DNA of 38,328 nucleotides, taken from Falsiroseomonas sp. GTDB taxonomy: Bacteria > Pseudomonadota > Alphaproteobacteria > Acetobacterales > Acetobacteraceae. Below are positions 17,258 to 24,910 of this stretch, piece after piece. The stretch covers positions 1-38,328 of the forward strand of contig NZ_JAUYTS010000213.1 in assembly GCF_030695085.1 (NCBI RefSeq). Reading direction: 5' to 3'. The notes under the pieces were generated by a model, which was given only the letters and a program-made list of their open reading frames with translations, did no database searches and was not told the DNA's origin. Both the position numbers and the translations under genes were made by a program. Each line of letters opens with the position of its first letter. The stretch's first letter is position 1.

Positions 17258-17737
17258 ATGGCGATCTTCATCAAATATGGCGACCTCGCGGGCGAGGCGA
17301 CGGCGACGGGCTACGAAAAGTGGATGGAGGTGCAGAGCCTTCAGTGGGGCGTCGGCCGTGGCATCTCCTCCGGCGTCGGCGGTGGCTCCAAGCGCGAGGC
17401 GACGGCGCCGAGCGTGTCCGAGATCGTCGTGACCAAGACGATGGACGCGATCTCCCCGCTCATGCTGAAGGAAGCGATCGGCGGTGACGCGAAGACCGTG
17501 AAGATCGACCTGACGCAGACCGATTCCAGCGGCAAGCACATCGCCTACCAGAAGTATATCCTGACCAACACGCTGATCAGCGGCTACTCGCTGAGCAGCG
17601 GCGGCGATCGCCCCTCCGAATCGCTGTCCTTCAACTTCACCAAGGTGGACAGCGAGTATCTGAAGGTGGACGACAAGTTCAAGTCGACCACCACGGGCCA
17701 CGTGATCTACGACATCTCCACCGCCAAGTCCGGCTGA
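17258..17737 (+). CDS. hcp: T6SS inner tube protein Hcp (TssD)
   Basis: This 159-residue protein has the Hcp fold: an early strand MAIFIKYGDLAGEA, WMEVQSLQWGVGRGISSG, SEIVVTKTMDAISPLMLKEA and ESLSFNFTKVDSEYLKV. Hexameric rings stack into the tube that is fired by sheath contraction; the lumen can also carry small effectors. AAGGGA lies 7 nt before the ATG. It is followed by a strong terminator, so clpV-hcp forms a closed transcription unit. Confidence 0.97.
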   Translation: MAIFIKYGDLAGEATATGYEKWMEVQSLQWGVGRGISSGVGGGSKREATAPSVSEIVVTKTMDAISPLMLKEAIGGDAKTVKIDLTQTDSSGKHIAYQKYILTNTLISGYSLSSGGDRPSESLSFNFTKVDSEYLKVDDKFKSTTTGHVIYDISTAKSG

Positions 17738-17764
17738 GCCTTCGGGCCAGGCCCGCGCCTTGCG

Positions 17765-17796
17765 CCCCACCCGGCACGTCGCCGGGTGGGGTTTTT
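17765..17796 (+). terminator. Rho-independent terminator after hcp
   Basis: A perfect 11-bp stem, CCCCACCCGGC / GCCGGGTGGGG (17765-17775 and 17781-17791), with a 5-nt loop is followed at once by TTTTT. It lies 28 nt after the hcp stop and just before the end of the convergent caspase gene. Confidence 0.93.
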
Positions 17797-17805
17797 CGTG
17801 TCGGG

Positions 17806-20709
17806 TCAGGGCTGCGGCACGATGGCCAGCGGGAAGCTCCGCAGGTCGCGGCTGGCGCTGCGGAACACCGCATCCTGCCGGTGCTGCTTTTCGGCCGCCA
17901 GCTGCGGCACGCGGCGCATCACCCATTCGCCGAGCGCCAGCGCGCTGACCCGCCCCTCGCCATCCGCCGCCGCGCGGCCACCCAGTGCCTCCAGCACCGC
18001 GAAGGCGAAGACGCCGTTGCGGTCGTCATAGCTGTCCAGCGCCTCCTGCACCGAGGTGCTGGCGGCCAGCAGGAAGCGGCCGGTCTCATTCCCCAGCGCG
18101 GAGAGCTGGTCCATCGTCAATTGCCCGGCATGGCAGGTATCCAGCAGCAGCAGCCCATCCCGCGCGCGGATGCGGGCGATGGCGGCGACCAGCACGGAAT
18201 CCTCGATCCCCTGGCGGCGCAGCGTGGCCCAGTCGCCGGTCGCCGTCGCATCCTGCGGCAGGAACAGGAAGCGCTGGTCCGGCTCCGTCCGCACGCCATG
18301 GACGCCGAGATACAGCACGAAGGTGTCCTGCGGCTGGGTCGTGCGCGCCAGATCCTCCAGCGCTGCCAGCACGCCGCGGCGGGTGGCCTGCGCGTCGCGC
18401 AGCACCGTCACCTGCACCTCGCGGAACAGCCCGCCGGCGCGGGCGCGCAGGGCGCGCGCCACGGCTTCCGCATCCGGCACGGCGAAGTTCAGGTTCAGCG
18501 CCGGGTTGGCGTAGCGGTTGATGCCGATGGCCAGCACCACCAGCCGTCCGGCTTCCGGCGGCGCCTGCGGCCCGGCGCGGCGCAGATCCAGTGCCGGGCC
18601 TTCCGCGAACAGGGTGCGGTCCTCCGCATACAGCCGTGTGGTGATGCGGTTGGGGCCGGGGTCCAGCGGCACCTCCGCCTGCAGTGCGCCGGCGCGCTGC
18701 TCGGGTTCGGCCCGCGCCGCGATCCGGTCATTCACCAGCACATCCAGCGGGCCGAGGCCGAGGCCGCGATCCGTGGTGGCGAAGCGCAGCCGCAGGGCCG
18801 TCGCGCCCTCCGGCAGGCTGCGGCTGTCCCAGGCCAGCTCCGTGCACCCGCTGGGCGTCACGGCGCAGGCCGATTCCGGCGCCAGAAGCGGCAGCCTGCC
18901 GACGCGGGCACGCAATTCGCCAAGCTGCGCCAGGCGCGCGCGGGCCGGCGCGCCATCACCCGCGATGCGCGCGCGCACCGCGGCCGGCGCATACAGCGCG
19001 CGATAGGCCTGCTGGAAACTGGCCCATTCCGGCGTCTGCGCGCGGCCGCCATTCAGATGCAGCCCGACCAGCTCCTGCCCCCCATTCGGCGCGTGGTCGA
19101 ACAAGCCTTCCGGCGTCCACAGCACCCAGCGCTGCGATTCCGCATGGATGAACAGCGCCGCCTGTTCGGTGATGACCCCGCCGGCAATCCGCCACCAGCG
19201 CAGCGTGCCATCGCCCAGCGCGCCGATCGCGACATCGCCAGCCAGCGCCAGCCCCCAGATCGCCCCCGGCACCGGCAGGCTGGCGACCGCACGGCCGGAG
19301 GCGTTGAACAGCCGTAGATGGTTGTCCGTGCCGAGCAGCAACCCTGCATCGCCATCCAGCAGCGCCAGGCTGCGGGCGAACTCTCCCGCGCCGAGCGTCA
19401 GCAACGTGCGGCCGAGCCGTGGGCGGTTGGTGTCCCGCCAATCGGTCACCACCAGCCGCGCGCTCTCGGTCCGCGCCTGCGCGAAATCGCCGGCGGTGGC
19501 GGCGCCGAGATGGCCGGCCAGCGCATCGAACACCAGCGGCGCCGCGCCGCGGCGCAGCGCCACGCGCAGCCGCGTGCCATCGGCGGAGGCCGCCAGCCCG
19601 GCGCCGGTATTGCGGAAATCCGCCCCCGGCGGCCGCGGCGCGATCGCCAGGGCGCCATCCGGCGCCAGCATCCCCCAGCCCGGATCGGCCGCGGCGAAGG
19701 CCAGCCCGCCGCCCGGCAGCGGCAGCAGATGCGCGATGGCATCCCGCGCCGCCACCACATCGGTGAAGCCGCCGAGGCCGTAATCGCCCCAGCGGCGGAT
19801 CAGGAATTCGCCCCCGGCGCGGCGGGCATAGCCGGCGGCATGCAGTTGCACGCCGCCGCTGCCATCCTGCGCCCAGGTCACCGCCGGCAGGCCCTCACCC
19901 TCCAGCCCCGACACATCCGGCGTGAAGACGGCGCGCAGATCGGTGCTGGCCAGCACCTCCACCTGCAGCCGATCCTCGAAGCCGAGTGCGATCAGCCCGC
20001 CATCCGGCGACCAGGCCAGCCCGAAGGGCCGCGCATGGGCCAGCGGCACGCGTTCCGCCAGCTTGCGGCCGCTGGCATCGTAGACGCGCAGCCTTCCATC
20101 GGCGCCGCTGGCCGCCAGCCTTTCGCCGCGCGGCTCGAAGGCCACCATGCGGGCGGGGCCCGTGAAGCCGGTATCCTCCCACAGCTGCGCGCCGGTCGTG
20201 GCGTTCCAGATCCGGATGCCGGCGCGCCCACCCAGCGCCGCGGCCAGCCGCGTGCCATCGGCCGACAGCGCCAGGTGCTGCACCGGCGCGGGCAAGCCGG
20301 GCAGGCGGGCCAGCATGCGGCCAGTTCCGGTATCGAACAGATAGATGGTGTAGCTGCGGTCCCACGCCGCGCCGGTCCAGCCGGCGACGAAGGCGCGCCT
20401 GCCATCCGGCGTCAGCGCCACGGCATACAGCTCACCCTCCGCCTCCGGGGCAATCGGCGGGCGCAGCACGGCGCGCAGCGTGCCCTCGGGCAAATCCCAC
20501 AGCCGCAGCGTCTTGTCGTCCGAGACACTGGCCAGGATGCGGCCGGCCGCATCGGTCGCCAGCCGCGCCACGGGCGCGGTATGGGCCGCGGCCTCCACCC
20601 GCAGGAAGGGTTGCTGCGGCGGCTCCGGCACCTGCGCCCTGGCCTGCACAAGGACGGCCGGCGCGAGGATCGCGACCAGCCAGATCAGCAGCAGGCTGAG
20701 CCGGCGCAT
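17806..20709 (-). CDS. Secreted WD40 beta-propeller / caspase-like (peptidase C14) protein
   Basis: This 967-residue protein has a Sec signal peptide (MRRLSLLLIW..., probable cleavage after ARA at 25). WD40-type blades cover about residues 40-530, e.g. HTAPVARLATDAAGRILASV and DDKTLRLWDL, RIWNATTGAQLW, RVYDASG. A middle Ig-like region precedes a C-terminal caspase-fold domain (about 720-945). The domain begins RLVVLAIGINRYANPALNLNFAVPDA and contains the catalytic dyad His804 (LYLGVHGV) and Cys859 (LLLLDTCHAG), so it should be active. Bacterial C14 proteases (orthocaspases) usually cleave after Arg/Lys; whether this one does is unknown. It starts 1 nt after the lipoprotein gene and converges on hcp. 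The signal peptide makes a periplasmic location likely, which is unusual for a caspase homologue. Its role in secretion is inference. Confidence 0.88.
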   Translation of the reverse strand: MRRLSLLLIWLVAILAPAVLVQARAQVPEPPQQPFLRVEAAAHTAPVARLATDAAGRILASVSDDKTLRLWDLPEGTLRAVLRPPIAPEAEGELYAVALTPDGRRAFVAGWTGAAWDRSYTIYLFDTGTGRMLARLPGLPAPVQHLALSADGTRLAAALGGRAGIRIWNATTGAQLWEDTGFTGPARMVAFEPRGERLAASGADGRLRVYDASGRKLAERVPLAHARPFGLAWSPDGGLIALGFEDRLQVEVLASTDLRAVFTPDVSGLEGEGLPAVTWAQDGSGGVQLHAAGYARRAGGEFLIRRWGDYGLGGFTDVVAARDAIAHLLPLPGGGLAFAAADPGWGMLAPDGALAIAPRPPGADFRNTGAGLAASADGTRLRVALRRGAAPLVFDALAGHLGAATAGDFAQARTESARLVVTDWRDTNRPRLGRTLLTLGAGEFARSLALLDGDAGLLLGTDNHLRLFNASGRAVASLPVPGAIWGLALAGDVAIGALGDGTLRWWRIAGGVITEQAALFIHAESQRWVLWTPEGLFDHAPNGGQELVGLHLNGGRAQTPEWASFQQAYRALYAPAAVRARIAGDGAPARARLAQLGELRARVGRLPLLAPESACAVTPSGCTELAWDSRSLPEGATALRLRFATTDRGLGLGPLDVLVNDRIAARAEPEQRAGALQAEVPLDPGPNRITTRLYAEDRTLFAEGPALDLRRAGPQAPPEAGRLVVLAIGINRYANPALNLNFAVPDAEAVARALRARAGGLFREVQVTVLRDAQATRRGVLAALEDLARTTQPQDTFVLYLGVHGVRTEPDQRFLFLPQDATATGDWATLRRQGIEDSVLVAAIARIRARDGLLLLDTCHAGQLTMDQLSALGNETGRFLLAASTSVQEALDSYDDRNGVFAFAVLEALGGRAAADGEGRVSALALGEWVMRRVPQLAAEKQHRQDAVFRSASRDLRSFPLAIVPQP

Positions 20710-20710
20710 T

Positions 20711-21760
20711 TCAGCTTGCCAGTTCGAAGCCCTGGCCCTGCGCGGTCAGGCGTTCCGCGGTGCCGACGCTTTCGGCGAAATTGTCGCGCCGCGCGATGTT
20801 GCTGGCGGCCAGCGACCGCACATCGCCGCCCTCGGCCACGGCGGGGCGGGCTTCAAGGCGCCGCGCCTCGGGGAAGGATTGCGCCGCCGCATAGCCGCGC
20901 ACGCCGGAGCTGGTCTCCACCTGGGCGAAGCCGTTGCGCGCCGGGCGCAGCGTCACCCGTTCCCGCGCCGGCAGCTGCGCCACTTCGGGGGAGGCCGCAT
21001 CGGGGCGGAGATACAGCTTCACCGCGTCACGCGGTTGCGCCGGCACGGCGCGCGTTGGCTGCGCCGCGGCCTGCTTCACATCCGGCGCGATGCTGTCGAT
21101 CGCCGTGTCGAACTGCGCGCCGCGGCTGGCGATCTGGCCGTTGATGGTCTGCGCCAGCTGGATGTCGCGCTGCGTGCGGGCGCGGATGTTGTCCATCGCC
21201 GCCGCCGCCTGCGGCCGGGCGAGGCGGCCGCTGCGCAGATCGGCGCGGATCTGTTCCGCGCTGCGGAAGCGGCAATCCATCAGCTGGTCGAAGGCGAATT
21301 GCGTGCGGTCGAGCTGCGCGTTCTCCGCCGCCAGGTCGCCCGCCACCGCCAGGTTGAGCGAGGCCTGGTCGGTCGCCTGCTGCTGGCGGGCGGAAAGGTA
21401 GCCCGCCGTGCCGCCCACCACGCCACCACCCACCGCGCCGATCGCGGCGCCGGCGGCGATGCCGCTGCCGCGCTGCCCGGTGGCCGCGGCCAGCAACCCG
21501 CCGATCAGCGCGCCGCTGACAGCACCGACGGCGGCACCGCGCAGGATGTCCTCGGCGAAGAAATTGCCGGTGCTGTCGAGCGCGACGAGCTGGGGCCGGC
21601 AGGCATCGCCATCATCGCCGCCGATCCGCGCCTCCCGCGTCGATACGCAGGCGGTCAGCATGGCGGCCGCGGTCAGCAGCGCCACGCCTCGCCGAAGCCT
21701 GCCGCGAACCGGGTCTGTCGGGGGGGCGGCGATGGGGGTGCGACGCGGCATGTCGGGCAT
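20711..21760 (-). CDS. Glycine-zipper lipoprotein with C-terminal SH3-like domain
   Basis: This predicted 349-residue lipoprotein has a basic n-region (RGRLRRG), the hydrophobic VALLTAAAMLTA and a lipobox LTAC with the acylated Cys at about residue 38. A glycine zipper follows (about 75-127, GAVSGALIGG, GIAAGAAIGAVGGGVVGG), then a helical region and an SH3-like C-terminus (VKLYLRPDAASPEVAQLPAR...NGFAQVETSSGVRGY). Glycine-zipper segments insert in or span the outer membrane in Lpp/OmpA-associated proteins. The ATG at 21760 is chosen; 21751 (MPRRTP) is equally possible. It is too long and of the wrong type to be TssJ. It forms an operon with the WD40-caspase gene and is divergent from vgrG. Confidence 0.8.
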   Translation of the reverse strand: MPDMPRRTPIAAPPTDPVRGRLRRGVALLTAAAMLTACVSTREARIGGDDGDACRPQLVALDSTGNFFAEDILRGAAVGAVSGALIGGLLAAATGQRGSGIAAGAAIGAVGGGVVGGTAGYLSARQQQATDQASLNLAVAGDLAAENAQLDRTQFAFDQLMDCRFRSAEQIRADLRSGRLARPQAAAAMDNIRARTQRDIQLAQTINGQIASRGAQFDTAIDSIAPDVKQAAAQPTRAVPAQPRDAVKLYLRPDAASPEVAQLPARERVTLRPARNGFAQVETSSGVRGYAAAQSFPEARRLEARPAVAEGGDVRSLAASNIARRDNFAESVGTAERLTAQGQGFELAS

Positions 21761-21991
21761 TCCAGCGCAAGATTGGGAAAAGAAGCGTAACAGCGCCCCC
21801 GGTCTGCCGCCATCGGACAATTCGCCCTATGGTTGCGCGGGCGGCGCAACACTGTTGCGTCCTGTTGCATCGGGTGCCGCTGTTGCTTCCGTCGGAGGCG
21901 AAGCCTGTCTAAGCTGTCCTTTGGGCAAGGGTTCCGCGTTCCGGTTCGGGTTCAGGGCCGCTTCGGATTCCCAGGGGAGGACCTGACGGGC
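21761..21991. promoter_or_regulatory. Divergent lipoprotein/vgrG promoter region
   Basis: This 231-bp gene-free stretch separates the lipoprotein-caspase operon from vgrG and must hold starts for both. It contains a perfect palindrome and several TGTTGC half-sites (21845-21886). I do not see a clear -35/-10 pair. Confidence 0.5.
21845..21859. promoter_or_regulatory. Palindromic candidate operator CGCAACA-c-TGTTGCG
   Basis: A perfect 7-bp inverted repeat with one central base is followed by two further TGTTGC half-sites at 21863-21868 and 21881-21886. A palindrome plus extra half-sites within a divergent promoter region is typical of a dimeric regulator's binding site. Confidence 0.5.
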
Positions 21992-23977
21992 ATGCAGCCT
22001 CCGCGACTACTCGGCATCAAGACGCATCTGCCCGACCGGGCGCTTCTGGTCGTGCGGCTGAACGTGACCGAGGAGGTGGGGGTCCCCTACACGATCGAGG
22101 CCGAGGTGCTGGGCGAGGACCCGGACCTGCTGCCCGAAAGCCTGCTGACCAAGGATCTCTGCGTCACCGTCACGCAGCATGGCGCATCGCCGCTGGTGCG
22201 GCACTTCCATGGCGTGGTGGTGGAATTCCAGCGCCTCGGCCCGGGGCCGGGCGGGCGCATGGCCTATCGGCTGGTGGCGGTGCCGAATCTCTGGCGTCTC
22301 GGCCTGCGCCGCAATTGCCGCATCTTCCAGGACAAGACGGTGCAGGAGGTGGTGAAGGCGGTGCTCGCCGATCACGGGCTGGCCGAGCCGAAATGGAGCA
22401 TGCTGCCCGTCTTCTCGCCGATGCCCTACTGCACCCAGTTCAACGAGACCGACCTGCACTTCGTCTCCCGCCTGCTGGAGGAGCATGGGCTGACCTACAG
22501 CTTCGCGCACACCGCCTCCGGCCATGAGATGAACGTGGCCTACAGCGCGCAGGGCTTTCCCCAATATGTGGCGGAGAGCATGACCGCGGAACACGGCGCG
22601 CCGCAGCTCGACCATCTCGGCGGCTGGCGGCGCCTCAACCGCGCGCGCAGCGCTATGACCAAGCTGGACGACATGGACAGCGAAAGGTCGCGCCCCTCCG
22701 AAGTGCTGAATGCCACGCGCCAGACCCGCGCCTATCCCGAGGAAGCGCAGATGTGGTCGGCCGGCGAGGTGTTCCGGTGGCCCGGCGGCATGTCCACCCG
22801 CCCCGACCTTGAGAGCGGGGAGGTGCTGATGGGCGCGCAGGAGGCCGCGTCCGAGGAATACGGCGCCGATGCGCGCGACCCGCGCTTCAGCCCCGGCGTC
22901 CGCCTGTTCGTCGGCGTGAAGCGGGAGGATGGCAGCCTCAACAACAAGCAGTACCTGGTCACCGGCGTCCGCCACCAGGCCTCCGACACCTCCGGCCTCG
23001 CGGCCGGCGCCGGGCAGACCGAGCATTACGCTTCGCAGCTTCGCCTGGTGCTCGCCGCCCGCGTCTGGATGCCGCAGCCGCGCCACGAACGCCCGGTGAT
23101 GCCGGGCATGCATTCGGCCAAGGTGACCGGCCCGAGCGGGGAGAAGATCCATCTCGACGAATTCGGCCGCGTGAAGGTGAAGTTCCGCTGGGACCGCGTG
23201 GCGAAGGAAGACGACAACGCCTCCATCTGGGTGCGCGTCATGCAGACCGCGGCCGGCGCCTGGGGCGGCACCTGGTTCCCGCCACGCGTGGGCGACGAGG
23301 TGCTGGTGGCCTTCCTCGATGGCGACCCGGACCGGCCGATCGTCGTCGGTTCAGTCTATGGCAAGGATTCCCCGCCACCCTTCAAGCCCGGCACCAACAA
23401 GGCGCAAAGCGGCATCCTGACGCGCAGCTACAAATCCGACAGCGCGGCGGATGCGAACATGCTGCGCTTCGAAGACAAGAAGGGCAGCGAGGACATCACG
23501 CTGCACGCGCAGAAGAACCTGACGGTGGAGGTCGAGAACGACGAAAAGACCACCATCGGCCACGACCAGACCCAGGTGGTGCAGAATGCCCGCACCGTCA
23601 CGGTGAAGGATGCGGATGACACGCTGACGCTGGAGCAGGGCAATCGCACCGAGACCATCAAGATGGGCAATGACTCGCTCGCCATCGAGATGGGCAATCG
23701 CGACACGGTGCTGAAGATGGGCAATGACAGCACCCAGCTGAAGCTCGGCAACCTCACCGTCAAATGCGACCTCGGCGCCATCACGCTGGAGGCGATGCAA
23801 TCGATCACGCTGAAGGTCGGGCAATCCTCACTGGTCCTGGACCAGACCGGCATCACGCTGAAGGGCATGCTGATCACCAGCGAGGCGCAGCTCGTGCACA
23901 AGGTGAAGGGCCTGATGGTGCAGGAGAAGGCGGATGCGCTGGTCCAGGTCGAGGGCGCCCTGGTGATGATCAACTGA
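21992..23977 (+). CDS. vgrG: T6SS spike protein VgrG (TssI)
   Basis: This predicted 661-residue protein has a gp27-like N-terminal hub (VRHFHGVVVEFQRLG, NCRIFQDKTVQEVVKAVL, CTQFNETDLHFVSRLLEEHG), a gp5-like OB-fold (about 375-465: EKIHLDEFGRVKVKFRWDR, WVRVMQTAAGAWGGTWFPPR, VGDEVLVAFLDGDPDRPIVV) and a C-terminal beta-helix spike (about 480-661). The spike contains five 9-residue repeats. No effector extension is present. The ATG at 21992, with GGGGAGG 11 nt upstream, gives the normal N-terminus; the frame opens at 21833 without family sequence. It starts the right-hand operon and is followed after 1 nt by the next gene. Confidence 0.95.
   Translation: MQPPRLLGIKTHLPDRALLVVRLNVTEEVGVPYTIEAEVLGEDPDLLPESLLTKDLCVTVTQHGASPLVRHFHGVVVEFQRLGPGPGGRMAYRLVAVPNLWRLGLRRNCRIFQDKTVQEVVKAVLADHGLAEPKWSMLPVFSPMPYCTQFNETDLHFVSRLLEEHGLTYSFAHTASGHEMNVAYSAQGFPQYVAESMTAEHGAPQLDHLGGWRRLNRARSAMTKLDDMDSERSRPSEVLNATRQTRAYPEEAQMWSAGEVFRWPGGMSTRPDLESGEVLMGAQEAASEEYGADARDPRFSPGVRLFVGVKREDGSLNNKQYLVTGVRHQASDTSGLAAGAGQTEHYASQLRLVLAARVWMPQPRHERPVMPGMHSAKVTGPSGEKIHLDEFGRVKVKFRWDRVAKEDDNASIWVRVMQTAAGAWGGTWFPPRVGDEVLVAFLDGDPDRPIVVGSVYGKDSPPPFKPGTNKAQSGILTRSYKSDSAADANMLRFEDKKGSEDITLHAQKNLTVEVENDEKTTIGHDQTQVVQNARTVTVKDADDTLTLEQGNRTETIKMGNDSLAIEMGNRDTVLKMGNDSTQLKLGNLTVKCDLGAITLEAMQSITLKVGQSSLVLDQTGITLKGMLITSEAQLVHKVKGLMVQEKADALVQVEGALVMIN
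23636..23770 (+). repeat. Five 9-residue (27-bp) repeats in the VgrG spike
   Basis: Residues 549-593 read as five nonapeptides of the form x-G-N followed by six residues: QGNRTETIK, MGNDSLAIE, MGNRDTVLK, MGNDSTQLK and LGNLTVKCD. They alternate polar turns with beta-strand residues and probably form one needle rung after another. Confidence 0.8.
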
Positions 23978-23978
23978 C

Positions 23979-24605
23979 ATGACCGAGCCCCTTCCCAAGC
24001 TCGCCGCGCCGCTGCTGCCCCTGCTGCCCCGGCTGGAGCTCGACCCGCCGGCCATGGCCGCCATCGCCGGTGCCACCACCGCGGCGGAGGGCATCGCGAA
24101 GCTGGAAGCCGCCGGGCTGCGGAACGAGGCAGCCCGGCTCGCCGCCCATGCGCTGCCGAAGCGCGAAGCCGTGTGGTGGGGCTGCATGTGCGCCCGCGCG
24201 GTGCCCGACCCGGCGCTGACACCGGCCGATACCGCGGCGTTGCAGGCCGCCGAGGCCTGGGTCCGCAAGCCGGGTGATGACGGGCTGCGCCGTGCCGCGA
24301 TGGAGGCGGCACAACGCACCGGCTTCCGGTCCCCCGAAGCCTGGGCCGCGGTGGGCGCCTTCTGGTCCGGCGGCAGCATGGCACCCGCCGGCCAGCCGGA
24401 AGTTCCGCCGCCGGATCACCTGACCGGGGTCGCCATCAGCGGTGGCGTGGTGCTGGCCGCCGTCCGCCTGCGCCCCGAACGGGCGCAGGAGAGGCTGGCG
24501 CGCTTCCTGATCTCGGCGCGCGACATCGCCGCCGGCGGCGCCGGGCGCATCGTGCCGGAAGAAGGCGCCCAGCCGGTGGGCGCCAAGATCGTGGAGGTGG
24601 GCTGA
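23979..24605 (+). CDS. VgrG-linked DUF6931-like protein (possible adaptor)
   Basis: This 208-residue soluble protein has no signal peptide. It is helical and Ala/Leu-rich, with LEAAGLRNEAARLAAHALPKREAVWWGCMCAR (cited for the REAVWWGC core) as its most distinctive motif. I associate that motif with DUF6931 proteins found next to VgrG/PAAR genes in alphaproteobacterial T6SS loci. Its place between vgrG (1 nt) and PAAR (1-base TGATG overlap) points to a role in loading or stabilising the spike. It could also be an unrecognised effector or chaperone. The family assignment is from memory and moderately sure. Confidence 0.6.
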   Translation: MTEPLPKLAAPLLPLLPRLELDPPAMAAIAGATTAAEGIAKLEAAGLRNEAARLAAHALPKREAVWWGCMCARAVPDPALTPADTAALQAAEAWVRKPGDDGLRRAAMEAAQRTGFRSPEAWAAVGAFWSGGSMAPAGQPEVPPPDHLTGVAISGGVVLAAVRLRPERAQERLARFLISARDIAAGGAGRIVPEEGAQPVGAKIVEVG

Positions 24606-24907
24606 TGCCAGGACCGCCGGCGTCCCGCATCACGGACATGCATGTCTGCCCGATGGTCACGCCCGGCGTGCCGCCGATTCCGCATGTCGGTGGGCCGGTG
24701 CTGATGGGCTCGCCCACCGTGCTGACCGGCAAGCTGCCGCAGGCGCGGATCACCGATACCTGCCTTTGTGTCGGCCCGCCGGACATCATCGTGAAGGGCA
24801 GCATGACGGTGCTGGTGAACAAGCTGCCGGCCGCGCGCATCGGCGATACCTGCGCGCATGGCGGCGCGCTGGTGATGGGCTTCCCCACCGTGCTGATCGG
24901 CGGCTGA
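24605..24907 (+). CDS. PAAR-domain spike tip protein
   Basis: This 100-residue protein shows the PAAR pattern: ARITDMHVCP-type segments (ITDMHVC, ITDTCLC, IGDTCAHGG), Pro-rich VTPGVPPIPHVGGPV and VLTGKLPQARI / VLVNKLPAARI repeats. His and Cys residues could bind the zinc that sharpens the tip. It caps the VgrG needle. It has no C-terminal effector extension. It overlaps the preceding gene by one base and precedes tagH by 3 nt. Confidence 0.92.
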   Translation: MPGPPASRITDMHVCPMVTPGVPPIPHVGGPVLMGSPTVLTGKLPQARITDTCLCVGPPDIIVKGSMTVLVNKLPAARIGDTCAHGGALVMGFPTVLIGG

Positions 24908-24910
24908 GCC

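Noticed and set aside
15416..17926. Long open frame on the - strand opposite clpV and hcp
   Set aside because: It covers two certain T6SS genes and the hcp terminator and shows no recognisable domain.
20711..21760. Lipoprotein considered as the missing TssJ
   Set aside because: It is about twice the usual length and has a glycine zipper and SH3-like domain, not the transthyretin-like TssJ fold.
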